DNA of 64,000 nt from Candidatus Anammoxibacter sp. Lineage in GTDB: Bacteria; Planctomycetota; Brocadiia; Brocadiales; Anammoxibacteraceae. Of the stretch, positions 47,076-55,230 are shown in pieces (position 1 is the first letter of the stretch; every line of letters begins with the position of its first letter). Both the position numbers and the translations under genes were made by a program. Where the stretch lies: the NCBI GenBank assembly GCA_021777055.1, contig JAIQZO010000039.1:1-64000 (forward strand), in the 5' to 3' direction. The notes beneath the pieces were generated by a model that was not told where the DNA came from, searched no databases, and saw nothing but the letters and a program-made list of their open reading frames with translations.

Positions 47076-48426
47076 ACTGAGAGGTTTCCGTATAGAACTC
47101 TCAGAGATTGAAGTTAACTTAAGTCAACACGAAGTTGTTAAAGAAGCTGTGGTTGTACTTCATAATCAAGAAGATAATTCCTGTTTGGCTGCTTATGTTA
47201 CCTTAGCCATGCCCATTGATGAGCTAAATGCAAACATGCGTTCTTGGCTCAAGGCCCGTTTGCCAGAAAATATGATCCCAGCTAGTTTTACAGTGCTGGA
47301 TAAATTGCCTTTAACACCAAATGGCAAGATTGACCGTAAAGCGCTGCCAACACCCGATGTTCTTTTGACCAAAAAAAATTACCAAATACCGCGTGATGCG
47401 GTTGAACTCCGATTAGTACAAATCTGGGAAAGCGTATTAGATAAACGTCCTATTGGCATCAGCGATAATTTCTTTGGGCTTGGAGGGCACTCATTAATAG
47501 CGGTTCGTTTAATGGCACAAATAGAACAGCAATTTAAGAAACACTTACCATTGGCAACGCTTTTCCAAAACACAACTATAGAACAGCTTGCTACGATTTT
47601 ACGCAAACAAGTAGATCCTTTACCTTGGTCATCTCTGGTTGCTATTCAACCCAAAGGTGAAAAGCCACCGTTTTTCTGCGTTCATCCTGCCGGTGGCAAT
47701 GTCCTTTGCTATTTAGGATTAGCACAACATTTGGGTAAAGAGCAACCTTTTTATGGTTTGCAAGCTTTTGGAATGGAGGCCGGACAAGTACCTTACACAC
47801 AAGTTATCGATATGGCTAAATTTTATCTTGACGAGGTACTATCCCTTCAACCTGAGGGGCCTTACCAACTTGGAGGCTGGTCCCTAGGCGGACTGGTTGC
47901 TTTTGAAATAGCATGTCTGTTACAGGCGAAAGGTGAGTCAGTTTCTCTCCTAGCTTTACTGGATACACCAGTACCTTCCTCTACGCAAGAACATCATGGC
48001 CCGGGAGACGATGCACAATTACTGGTAGACCTATTCGCAGAAGAAGAGATTTCCCTTTCGTTAGAGCACCTGCGACAACTCACACCTGAAAAACAGTTGA
48101 ATTATGTTATAGAGCAAGGCAAGAAAGTCAATCTCTTTCCGTTGGATATTGATTTAACACAAGCCCAACGTCTAATGAACGTTTATAAAACCAACGTGGC
48201 AGCAGCAAATCGTTACGAACCCAACACCTATCGTGGTAAGATAATACTGCTTCAAGCTACTGAAAGAGGAGAGGATATTTCTTTAGAACCTGATTTAGGA
48301 TGGGGAGTCTATACCACGGAAGGTGTTGATATAATCCAAGTACCAGGCAATCACCAAAACATGATGAAATCGCCGCAGATTGAAATACTTGCAGAACAAT
48401 TAAAGGTCTGCCTTAAGCTTGATTAG
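44430..48426 (+). other. NRPS module 11: C4-A4(Ser)-T4-TE
   Basis: C4 44430-45830 starts YPLSPMQQGMLF and reads HHHLLMDGW, as in DCL condensation domains that follow an epimerase. A4 from 45830 has the Ser code and is a near copy of A3. The one-base shift at 47046-47051 lies between its A7 and A8 regions. T4 Ser is 47491; the TE Ser is 47881. Confidence 0.87.
46978..48426 (+). CDS. NRPS segment 5: end of A4, T domain and type I thioesterase
   Basis: True continuation of segment 4 in another frame. From about 47052 it reads LGRLDHQIKLRGFRIEL, the A8 region of an adenylation domain, then the A10 motif PNGKIDRKAL, a T domain (Ser codon 47491, LGGHSL) and an alpha/beta-hydrolase thioesterase (GWSLGG nucleophile Ser at 47881; catalytic His codon 48352 in PGNHQNMM). 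The first 25 or so codons from the ATG at 46978 are out-of-frame A4 sequence and not meaningful. The TE releases the finished chain by hydrolysis or cyclisation onto a Ser or Thr hydroxyl; the sequence does not say which. The TAG at 48424-48426 ends the assembly line. Confidence 0.92.
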   Translation: MTSINVFIKPAIWLVGSLTVTLNFLGRLDHQIKLRGFRIELSEIEVNLSQHEVVKEAVVVLHNQEDNSCLAAYVTLAMPIDELNANMRSWLKARLPENMIPASFTVLDKLPLTPNGKIDRKALPTPDVLLTKKNYQIPRDAVELRLVQIWESVLDKRPIGISDNFFGLGGHSLIAVRLMAQIEQQFKKHLPLATLFQNTTIEQLATILRKQVDPLPWSSLVAIQPKGEKPPFFCVHPAGGNVLCYLGLAQHLGKEQPFYGLQAFGMEAGQVPYTQVIDMAKFYLDEVLSLQPEGPYQLGGWSLGGLVAFEIACLLQAKGESVSLLALLDTPVPSSTQEHHGPGDDAQLLVDLFAEEEISLSLEHLRQLTPEKQLNYVIEQGKKVNLFPLDIDLTQAQRLMNVYKTNVAAANRYEPNTYRGKIILLQATERGEDISLEPDLGWGVYTTEGVDIIQVPGNHQNMMKSPQIEILAEQLKVCLKLD

Positions 48427-48546
48427 AGCACGTCGGAACCGTTGAGATTACTTCAGCCTTTCAGTTTGACCATCTAATAATATACAATATCAGTACTTTG
48501 GGCTAGATTAGAATAATAGTTGTTCTTATGTGATTACCATAAACAT

Positions 48547-48816
48547 TTACAATTCAAAGCCTTCATTGAATTCAACTCGCCATTCTAATTTCGACAGTTT
48601 TTGGTTTTCACTTTTTTTGTAGACAAATCGTGGATGCTTGCTCAGCTCTTTCCATATTTCATCAAGTTTCGATTCATCAACTGCGTCAAGAAAAAAAATA
48701 GCGGCAGTTAATCTTGTTAAGAGATTTTCATATGGTAGTTCCCAACTATTGATTAAACCTTTTTCTTTTAACTCATCAAGATGTTCTTTTACTTTTGTTA
48801 TTTCTGGTACATTCAT
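48547..48816 (-). CDS. Conserved hypothetical protein, 89 residues
   Basis: The start is chosen at the ATG complementary to 48814-48816 (MNVPEITKV) because GGAG lies eight bases before it; longer readings start at codons with no Shine-Dalgarno. The product is small, soluble and acidic, with likely helices (VKEHLDELKEKGLI, LTRLTAAIFFLD) and a C-terminal segment SKLEWRVEFNEGFEL. I have the impression of similar small hypothetical proteins in other bacteria but cannot give a family or role. It converges on the megasynthase 120 bases after its stop, on the opposite strand, so it is not in that operon. Confidence 0.62.
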   Translation of the reverse strand: MNVPEITKVKEHLDELKEKGLINSWELPYENLLTRLTAAIFFLDAVDESKLDEIWKELSKHPRFVYKKSENQKLSKLEWRVEFNEGFEL

Positions 48817-48885
48817 AATTTTCTCCATGAATTTGAGTATGTAACATAGATTGTGTAATTTTTGCAGAAGAATTACTATAAACAA

Positions 48886-49259
48886 TAAAGAAAAGTATTT
48901 ATAGGAATTTCTTTTAAGTAAACAAGTTTTTATTGATAAAGACTATCACAAAGTGCCAAAAAGCTAGAATCCTATTCAGTAAACGTATTCATGTATCCAA
49001 ATCAGAAGCTAAAACAAATTAATTTTTAGAGATTTTTATAGTAATACAATGATAAATAAAATTCAAATGTTTTACGGTAATTTTGTTTTCAATTTAAAAG
49101 CAAAATTAAACAAGCTTAGGAATAAAATGAGCTTAAATTAATTGTCTTATTTGTTGTCAAGTTTACGAATCTTGCGATAGGTCTTATTTTTAATAAAGAT
49201 TTACAGCCTCTTCATCATGACAACCTAAAAGAGGTGACGGATATAATAGTATGAGGATA
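48886..49259. other. AT-rich intergenic region
   Basis: No open frame, RNA or repeat that I can support. It would carry the promoter of the small minus-strand gene and the 3' end of the transporter transcript. Confidence 0.4.
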
Positions 49260-50510
49260 TTATGTATTGAGATAAGTTACCTTTACATAAAGAATGGTAA
49301 AGCAGAGAAGAAAAAGGATTCCAGTCCAGCTAAGTACTTTTATCCACAATGGTGGATGTGCCTCTGCAGGGGTAAGCTTCGAAGTGATTACCTTATAATT
49401 AAGAATTGCTAAGATCGGGGCTGTTATAAAAGAGAGTGTTGTGGCAATCGTAACCATCATTTTCATACTCGCAGATAATCCTGTGATCAGCAATATTGTT
49501 CCCACAATGACAACAATTATCCAATAATAATAGGTTGATTCATCTTCGTCACTTCCTTTGTAGATAAGTGATTGAGACTTACTGAGAACACGACCGTAAG
49601 CATCAATACAGGTTATTGTAGTTGAAAACATTGTTGCTAGTGCAGCAAAGGCGATAAGGTATTTACTCCAAGGGCCTATTGTTGCAGTGTATAAATCAAT
49701 AAATTGCCCAGCGAAAACAGCTCCCTTAGGGGAAAAGTGTTGACCAGTACCAAACATAACTAATGCACCAAGAGTTAAAAAGCCCACAGCGATAAAGATT
49801 GTTGCAATATACCCGACATTGAAATCAATAAGTGCATTTCTAAGTGTTGTTGCTTCAGGATTTTCTTTTCGCTTCTCTACTGTCCAGATTGAGCTCCATA
49901 CAGTGATGTCAATTGGCGCAGGCATCCATCCAATTAAGGCAACAATAAAGAGTAGTCCACCTTTGCTCAGAAGTTCTGGGGAAGGCATTGCCAAATTTTC
50001 AGGAGAGTAGTGTCTTGCTGCGGCAAAAATGGCAATAAACGTTGTAATTGTAAGCAATAAAATTATGATCTTTACCATTTTATCAAGAAGAGCATAGTGT
50101 CCAAAAGCGAGGATAAGAGCACAAACAATGAGAAGAATTATACTTATTAAGACAGGCGATGCGATTCCACCAAAAAACCAACTGATTACCCCAGCTGTAA
50201 CTAGAGTAACAGCTGCCTGAATAGTAAAAACAGTAAAGAATGTTAAGATCAAGTAGAGAATAAAAGCCCAATTGCCAAGCTCTTTATAGCCAGTTAGAAG
50301 GGTTTTACCTGTCGCAGTTGCATACCGAGGACCAACTTCGAAAAATGGGTATTTCAAGATATTTGCAAGGATTACAATACCGATTAATGCAAATCCATAA
50401 TCGGCCCCAGCCTTCGTCGATTGTACGATGTGAGATACTCCAATTGCTGCGCCTGCCCAAAGTAAACCAGGGCCAAGCATCGCGTGAACCTTTTTTATCG
50501 TCTGTATCAT
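49260..50510 (-). CDS. Nramp-superfamily membrane transporter
   Basis: 416 residues with about eleven hydrophobic segments, normal for the LeuT-fold Nramp superfamily. The first helix region reads GPGLLWAGAAIGVSHIVQS where metal-transporting Nramps have DPGN. The sixth reads GWMPAPIDITVW where they have MPH. The fold is therefore recognisable, but the canonical metal-binding residues are not, so Mn/Fe transport should not be assumed; Nramp-related carriers with other substrates are known. It ends in TAA, showing that TAA works as a stop here. Its ATG has only a modest purine stretch upstream (TTTGGAG). It looks monocistronic and unrelated to the megasynthase. Confidence 0.85.
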   Translation of the reverse strand: MIQTIKKVHAMLGPGLLWAGAAIGVSHIVQSTKAGADYGFALIGIVILANILKYPFFEVGPRYATATGKTLLTGYKELGNWAFILYLILTFFTVFTIQAAVTLVTAGVISWFFGGIASPVLISIILLIVCALILAFGHYALLDKMVKIIILLLTITTFIAIFAAARHYSPENLAMPSPELLSKGGLLFIVALIGWMPAPIDITVWSSIWTVEKRKENPEATTLRNALIDFNVGYIATIFIAVGFLTLGALVMFGTGQHFSPKGAVFAGQFIDLYTATIGPWSKYLIAFAALATMFSTTITCIDAYGRVLSKSQSLIYKGSDEDESTYYYWIIVVIVGTILLITGLSASMKMMVTIATTLSFITAPILAILNYKVITSKLTPAEAHPPLWIKVLSWTGILFLLCFTILYVKVTYLNT

Positions 50511-51018
50511 ATAAACTCCAAAAGTAATGAAATAAGAGAGTTGGTAAGAATAATATAGCTTTTATATAGGAATCCATAAGCCGCAACAAAGTGGTTAGAT
50601 AAATGCAAATCAAAGGCAAGGAATATCATAGAGATTATGAGTGGGTCTAATAATTATCAGACAATACGAACGCGATGGGAAGAAGATTTATTTTTTTCTA
50701 ACTCTATCGCTCCAATAATGAAAATCCGAACAATTATACTTTGGTAAAAGAATGCAGTCAAGTGATTGAGGAGTATAAAATCATGGCGAAGATATTAGTC
50801 CTGAGAGGGCTGGATAATAATCTTCCATTTTGGGGCTAACTTTGGTGCTATGACAGAGGCAGATTCTGTGACTCAGATTTCGGATCCGGAGCAGATGTAT
50901 AAACTATGGTTACAACTTTTATTAAAGATGCTGCTTAAAGTTATTGCGGATTTGAGATCTGGAGATAGGGCCTTTCTAAAACAACAACCTTTTTCACATA
51001 TACTTTATTATTCAAAAA
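50511..51018. other. Intergenic region with short broken frames
   Basis: Holds the transporter promoter region on the minus strand. Short plus-strand readings (a stretch ending near 50839, and a 62-codon frame at 50850-51038) have no recognisable domain, so I do not call them genes. It leads into the 33-bp repeat and transposase debris, so it is probably mobile-element residue. Confidence 0.4.
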
Positions 51019-51066
51019 TTCAGATCTTTTGTTATTGACAAAATATTATGGTTATAGTAGATAATA
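51019..51066 (+). repeat. 33-bp repeat copy 2, with a consensus-like promoter
   Basis: 51019-51051 matches 806-838 exactly. TTGACA at 51035-51040 is followed after 17 bases by TAGATA (51058-51063), a good sigma-70 promoter. It points into the degenerate transposase fragment that follows. Confidence 0.75.
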
Positions 51067-51117
51067 ATAAAATAGAAAAGATAAAATTATTTGAAAAAAA
51101 AGCTGATTCCTAGTAGA

Positions 51118-51306
51118 TTCAAGAGATGTAGGGATCTATATATTGAAAAATAATACAGGGGAAAAAACAAAGAAATAGGGGTAGTTTTAGAAGTAAGTGA
51201 AAGCGCCGTAAATAAGACGACTTTAAGTAAAAGTTGTCAAATCAGAACAAAGAAAAACCTTAGAAAAAAAATAGGCAAGATTCTGGATTCTGTTTTCAAT
51301 GTCTGA
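51118..51306 (+). pseudogene. RAYT transposase C-terminal remnant (helix-turn-helix end)
   Basis: The plus-strand frame reads KRCRDLYIEK, a TAA at 51151, then a coherent KEIGVVLEVSESAVNKT and a basic tail ending at TGA 51304. KEIG..L.VSESAV.K is the C-terminal DNA-binding helix-turn-helix found in one type of REP-associated Y1 transposase. No catalytic HxH or Tyr region is seen upstream, so only the tail is left. Confidence 0.55.
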
Positions 51307-51460
51307 CACATAGCTTCTCTTCACATAGCTTCTTGCTCTTTTTTGAATAGAAATGAGCGTAAACAAGATAAAAACGAACAGGCATGCTAGTACAACGTAT
51401 ATGTTGTATTGGCGATTGCCCTGTGATCTAAACTTTTTTTTGTTAACAGATAGTTAATAC

Positions 51461-51596
51461 TCAGGTAAATCGGCAGAAGGTAAAAGGATAAAGCCTTTTA
51501 GGTGCCTTCCTAATGGCAAAAAGCAAAAGGCACAACCATTTGCCTTTAAGCTTTACCTTCAGCCTTCAGCCTTTAGTCTATCCACCTGAACTGAAC
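51461..51596. repeat. Two-tier hairpin element (MITE/REP-like)
   Basis: The outer stem GGCAGAAGGTAAA (51472-51484) pairs with TTTACCTTCAGCC (51552-51564) with one mismatch. The inner stem GTGCCTT (51502-51508) pairs perfectly with AAGGCAC (51527-51533). The edges TCAGGT/ACCTGA also match. The GAAGG/CTTCAGCC repeats inside suggest a small non-coding mobile hairpin. Confidence 0.6.
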
Positions 51597-51789
51597 AAAA
51601 GCCTAGCGTGAGATGTAATATTAAATGAGAGGCGTAACGGTGAAATCGCTTTTACTTTAAGCAAATGACGTACTTTGATTTTGTTGTATGAATTAAATAG
51701 AAAGAGACGATGTTCTGCTTATTGTTTCTATCTTGATAAATTTAAAACGGCATGCAAAATATGCCATACTTAATTAAAAAGGAGTTGAA

Positions 51790-52377
51790 ATGGCATCAAA
51801 AAAGATATTGATGATCGTTGGAGATTTTGTTGAAGATTATGAGGCAATGGTGCCTTTGCAGATGTTAACTATGGTAGGGCATAAGGTAGATTCTGTTTGT
51901 CCGGGAAAAGATAAAGGTGAATTGGTAAAAACCGCGGTACATGATTTTGAAGGTGACCAGACCTATACTGAAAAAAGGGGTCATAATTTTGCAATCAATG
52001 CAAATTTTGACAATGTCAAAGTAGATGAATATGATGGTTTAGTTATTCCTGGCGGGCGTTCACCTGAATACCTACGTTTAAACGAAAGAGTTTTGGAAAT
52101 AGTTAAAAGTTTTATGGAAAACAATAAACCCATTGCGTCAATCTGCCATGGTCAACAGATTTTAGCCGCGGCAGGGGTGTTGGAAGGTAAAGAGTGTACG
52201 GCGTATCCAGCCATTAAACCCGACTTGATAAGCGCCGGTGCAAAATGGATAGACAATAATGACACATATTCAAATGCGTGTGTGGATAAAAACCTTGTTA
52301 CTTCACCGGCTTGGCCTGGTCATCCGGAATGGATGAATAAATTTCTAGAGTTGTTAGGAACTAAAATAGAAGCGTAG
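51790..52377 (+). CDS. DJ-1/PfpI family protein
   Basis: 195 residues, typical length for a single-domain DJ-1/PfpI protein. The nucleophile elbow ASICHGQQIL carries the family Cys (about residue 118), and the glycine-rich GLVIPGGRSPEYLR segment is usual for the PfpI branch. Family members act on reactive carbonyls (glyoxalase or deglycase activities) or as small proteases or chaperones; the sequence does not settle which. No signal peptide, so cytoplasmic. AAGGAG lies six bases before the ATG. It appears monocistronic, flanked by the hairpin element upstream and a convergent gene downstream. Confidence 0.9.
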   Translation: MASKKILMIVGDFVEDYEAMVPLQMLTMVGHKVDSVCPGKDKGELVKTAVHDFEGDQTYTEKRGHNFAINANFDNVKVDEYDGLVIPGGRSPEYLRLNERVLEIVKSFMENNKPIASICHGQQILAAAGVLEGKECTAYPAIKPDLISAGAKWIDNNDTYSNACVDKNLVTSPAWPGHPEWMNKFLELLGTKIEA

Positions 52378-52603
52378 TTTACGTTTTGTTTGTAACCAGG
52401 TAGGGGCAAATAGATATATTGGCAAATGTTATTTTGATATGCAATATTGTACTTTGCCAATCGCGGTCTCAATATTTTTATATCCCTATGTCTTACGTGA
52501 AGGTGAGTTGCGAGCTATATGAAAACGAATCTGCACGGTTTTAACGAAAATCGCAATCTACACGCTGGCAGCTCAACTGATTGGTTATATTCCCGGTTTG
52601 AAT

Positions 52604-53479
52604 TTATTTTTCGATATTTTCAATTGTGTAACCGAGTTTTTTTAATTGCGAAAGGATACCATCTTCTCCGATAAGGTGAAGAGTTCCAAATAAAACAAGC
52701 TCAACTTCCTTATTTTTTAGCATTGTTTCAATTTGAGGAATCCATTTGTTATTTCGTTCAACAACAAGAGAATTATATATTTTCGGGAAACGATCTTTCC
52801 ATGGAGCCATTGCAATTTCTAGCATCTGAAAGTTATCGCCGGTTTTCCATGCAGTTTTTAACGACTGAAGTTGTTCAGATATATCTTTCAGATCAACTAA
52901 TGTATAATTTATAAATTCGTCTTCCGCCCCTTCCCCCATTTTCGCAATGAATTTTAATTGATCAGAAGCTGTTTCTAAATATTTGATTTCACGTCTCTCG
53001 TTCAAGGCTTTCAGATTGTAAAACTCATCCACTCCTGTTCCGACTTGACCAAGCCTTTGTAGCTCAACCATGGTAAGAGTTACTGACAGTAAACCTGGTT
53101 TAAATTTCAACATCTGTTCAAATGGAATTCCTCGGCTTGTTAAATGATTTTTCAAGGCTTGAAGCGTATTAGGTTTTAAGAAGTCTGCAATGCTTTCATC
53201 TTTTTTATACATTGCTTCTTGCAAAATTGCTTTCTGAAATTCAGGAGTTTGAAGTTTTTGTATGTCTGCTTCTAAAACCAATAGATTTGAATTATTAAAT
53301 GCTGAGTCAAATGCCTCAGGCAGGGGGAAATCCGATTTGCTTAGCACATGGATTGTACCACCTATAAAGACATGGTTTCTATCTTTACTAATTCTCCATA
53401 CTGGTGATTTTGCAAAAGCAGGAATATTGAAAATGATACAGGACAGAAGCAATACAAAAATTGTGCTTTTAATTTTCAT
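52604..53479 (-). CDS. TraB/GumN family exported protein
   Basis: 291 residues with an N-terminal signal peptide (MKIKSTIFVLLLSCIIFNIPAFA). The two family motifs are present: GGTIHVLS near residue 40 and FGTLHLIGEDGIL near residue 265. Between them, VERNNKW is another conserved element. The family is related to the Tiki metalloproteases, and the GTxH motifs are thought to bind metal, but the bacterial proteins have no well-established substrate. Expected location is periplasmic. The length is normal and there are no lesions. Confidence 0.88.
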   Translation of the reverse strand: MKIKSTIFVLLLSCIIFNIPAFAKSPVWRISKDRNHVFIGGTIHVLSKSDFPLPEAFDSAFNNSNLLVLEADIQKLQTPEFQKAILQEAMYKKDESIADFLKPNTLQALKNHLTSRGIPFEQMLKFKPGLLSVTLTMVELQRLGQVGTGVDEFYNLKALNERREIKYLETASDQLKFIAKMGEGAEDEFINYTLVDLKDISEQLQSLKTAWKTGDNFQMLEIAMAPWKDRFPKIYNSLVVERNNKWIPQIETMLKNKEVELVLFGTLHLIGEDGILSQLKKLGYTIENIEK

Positions 53480-53614
53480 TGTTAAACCTATTTAATAAAT
53501 TATTAGTTTCAAATTAAATTTGCGCTTACAGTTTCAGAATATAATAACGATTTAATCAGTGGTATGGAATTTCGGGTCCTCTGAGTTTGTTAGAATATTT
53601 CAATTTACAATTAG

Positions 53615-54014
53615 TCAATACTTCGCCATCAAATTACGGATATATTCTTTTTGATTAACTAAATTATCAATAAGTGCCCCGGATTTTTTTAACGCAGAGG
53701 TTGTATACGGGAAAAGGATTGATTTGTTAAATGCAGCCACTAATTTTGAAAAGAGTCGATACTTATATTTTTTTTCTCCACCAAGTACCCTTTGTAGCCC
53801 GGTCAATACAATATGTTCCTATCATTATTAATAATATTCCTAAAAATTCAACAATATAATAAAGTAAAACATTTATCTTTAAAGCTTCTTGTTCGAGCAA
53901 GTTGTCATATTCGTCTGGTAATAATGTAAAAAATAGACCGGCAGCAAATAATAAAATTGAAAAACTGAATAAGTAATTATTAAATATTACAATATGACGA
54001 TTTATCATTTCCAT
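53615..54014 (-). pseudogene. Two-TM hypothetical membrane protein, apparent frameshift in A8 run
   Basis: The start is taken at the ATG complementary to 54012-54014 (MEMINRHIV), which has an AAAGGTG Shine-Dalgarno. Two hydrophobic segments (FSFSILLFAAGLFF and YYIVEFLGILLIMIG) precede a basic stretch. The frame ends early at 53763, but removing one base from the T8 run at 53768-53775 (A8 on the coding strand) joins it to a coherent continuation (YKYRLFSKLVAAFNKS...) ending at 53615, giving about 132 residues. It is either a broken gene or one overcalled base. Family unknown. Confidence 0.5.
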
Positions 54015-54089
54015 TACACCTTTAACTCTAAATTGACAAGCGTAGTTTAATTTTGGATCAATATAAATGTATTTGTAAAGTAATACCAC

Positions 54090-54260
54090 CTACAACCTTA
54101 TTCCATTGTTATCTTTTAGGAATTGAATAGTTAAATATTTAGTTTTTTCTTCAACCAAAGAGCTGTTAAGATTTGCCCAAATGATTGAAACCAAGATGTC
54201 CTTTGCAAAAATAAGTTCGAATCTAGAATCTGGCCATTCTTTTTTTCTCTCATTCCTCAT
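54090..54260 (-). CDS. Small hypothetical ORF, 56 residues
   Basis: Starts MRNERKKEWPDSRF and ends FLKDNNGIRL. The composition is protein-like (DILVSIIWANLNSS) but there is no good Shine-Dalgarno and no family I recognise. It lies just upstream of, and on the same strand as, the two-TM protein, so they may share a transcript. Confidence 0.3.
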   Translation of the reverse strand: MRNERKKEWPDSRFELIFAKDILVSIIWANLNSSLVEEKTKYLTIQFLKDNNGIRL

Positions 54261-54903
54261 TGACTAATTGGGAGAAGAACCCTATTTATTAATTGTAAAT
54301 TTGTATGCTCTTTCTGCATTATATTTTCTATTATTCTGTCATCCGTCTACCGAATTATGTATTCCTTATTCTATAAAGGCTACAAAATATTTATAGAAAG
54401 AGAAGTTTTTACAAAGTGACATCATTGTAAATACACCACAACTGTAAACCCAAATTAACTTAATTTATTCTTAACAATATAAAACTTATATCACAATCAT
54501 TGATACTTGTCAACCTGAGTAAAATAGTCCTTTGTTTTGCTTGTAAGGTATTGCATTACTATGTTGTAATGTATTTCATTACATGACAATATTTACTACA
54601 ATTAGGGGGAATTTAGGAGCAGAGGTGTTGGCTGGGGGAAAATATTCCTTACTCTTAAACTTTATAGAATATCAACGACCGCACCCTGGATTTAAACTGC
54701 GAGAGCCTCTTGGAAGAAGATGAGAGGAAAGACGTATTCAGGAAAACTGAACTTTAGGTTTGACGAGGGGGGAGCTGGAAATAGGGCTACTAGATGTTGC
54801 CGCTACGCTTGCTCTCTACTCTACCTAATATTTTTGACCATAAGATTTTCCACAATATCATAGATAAGTTGATTTACACAGGTAAAATAGATAAAATTTT
54901 TAG
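54261..54903. other. Intergenic region with operator-like repeats
   Basis: No gene. At 54553-54582 three half-sites alternate: CATTAC (54553-54558), GTAATG (54566-54571), CATTAC (54577-54582). The last two form a perfect 6-bp inverted repeat around a 5-base spacer, as in repressor operators. A plus-strand reading at 54720-54790 (YSGKLNFRFDEG) is discussed under rejected items. Confidence 0.35.
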
Positions 54904-55160
54904 ATGCCAAGACAAGCAAGAATTGATTTTCCAGAAGCGCTACATTATGGTCTTCGTTGAGGGATAGATCATAAATTTACTTCAAAAAAGATGAAGATAA
55001 AAAAGAGAAGATGCGTAGGTTCCGGTGGATCTTAGAAAAAAGCGACGCAGAGTGTTATGCATGGTGTATAATGGGAAACCATTTCCATATATTACTTCAA
55101 ACGGAGCAGACATTACTCTCAGAAATAGTGCGAAAATTATTGACAGGTTATGCTGTTTAA
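54904..55160 (+). pseudogene. RAYT (REP-associated Y1) transposase, N-terminal remnant
   Basis: Begins MPRQARIDFPEALHYGLR, a signature start of Y1 transposases related to IS200/IS605 TnpA. It is interrupted by TGA at 54958 and at least one frameshift, then continues with AECYAWCIMGNHFHILL, whose HFH is the metal-binding HUH motif, and LLTGYAV before TAA at 55158. Everything after that, including the catalytic Tyr region, is missing. Confidence 0.75.
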
Positions 55161-55230
55161 GTAAATATTATGATGTGGAAAGAGAAATGATAATATCTAC
55201 ACTTAATAACATTTTCTTTGGAGGAGAATT

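Larger units (their letters stand above)
1199..48426 (+). other. Composite 47-kb trans-AT PKS-NRPS megasynthase reading frame
   Basis: The segments starting at 1278, 9132, 19017 and 31332 share one reading frame. The stretches between them also translate into conserved domain sequence, broken only by TAA at 9015-9017 (inside DH2), 18945-18947 (inside KR2) and 31227-31229 (inside DH7). Single-base shifts at 1289-1295 (inside the loading domain) and 47046-47051 (inside A4) are the other two interruptions. Repairing all five gives one polypeptide of about 15,740 residues holding 12 modules (one loading, seven PKS, four NRPS) and one thioesterase. None of the internal restart codons has a convincing Shine-Dalgarno. 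The locus is therefore either one giant gene with sequence errors, a decaying gene, or a recoded one. Confidence 0.85.

Noticed and set aside
1199..48426. UAA read as a sense codon throughout this organism
   Set aside because: The three interrupted codons correspond to different residues (Glu/Asp, Glu, Leu), and intact neighbours such as the transporter, the SDR and the Vps62-like protein end in UAA at the expected length.
50850..51038. 62-codon plus-strand frame
   Set aside because: No Shine-Dalgarno, no domain, and it runs into the 33-bp repeat; it is probably chance within mobile-element residue.
54620..54830. Group II intron or retron tail
   Set aside because: A plus-strand reading YSGKLNFRFDEG resembles strings often seen beside group II introns, but there is no reverse transcriptase frame and I could not fold a domain V.
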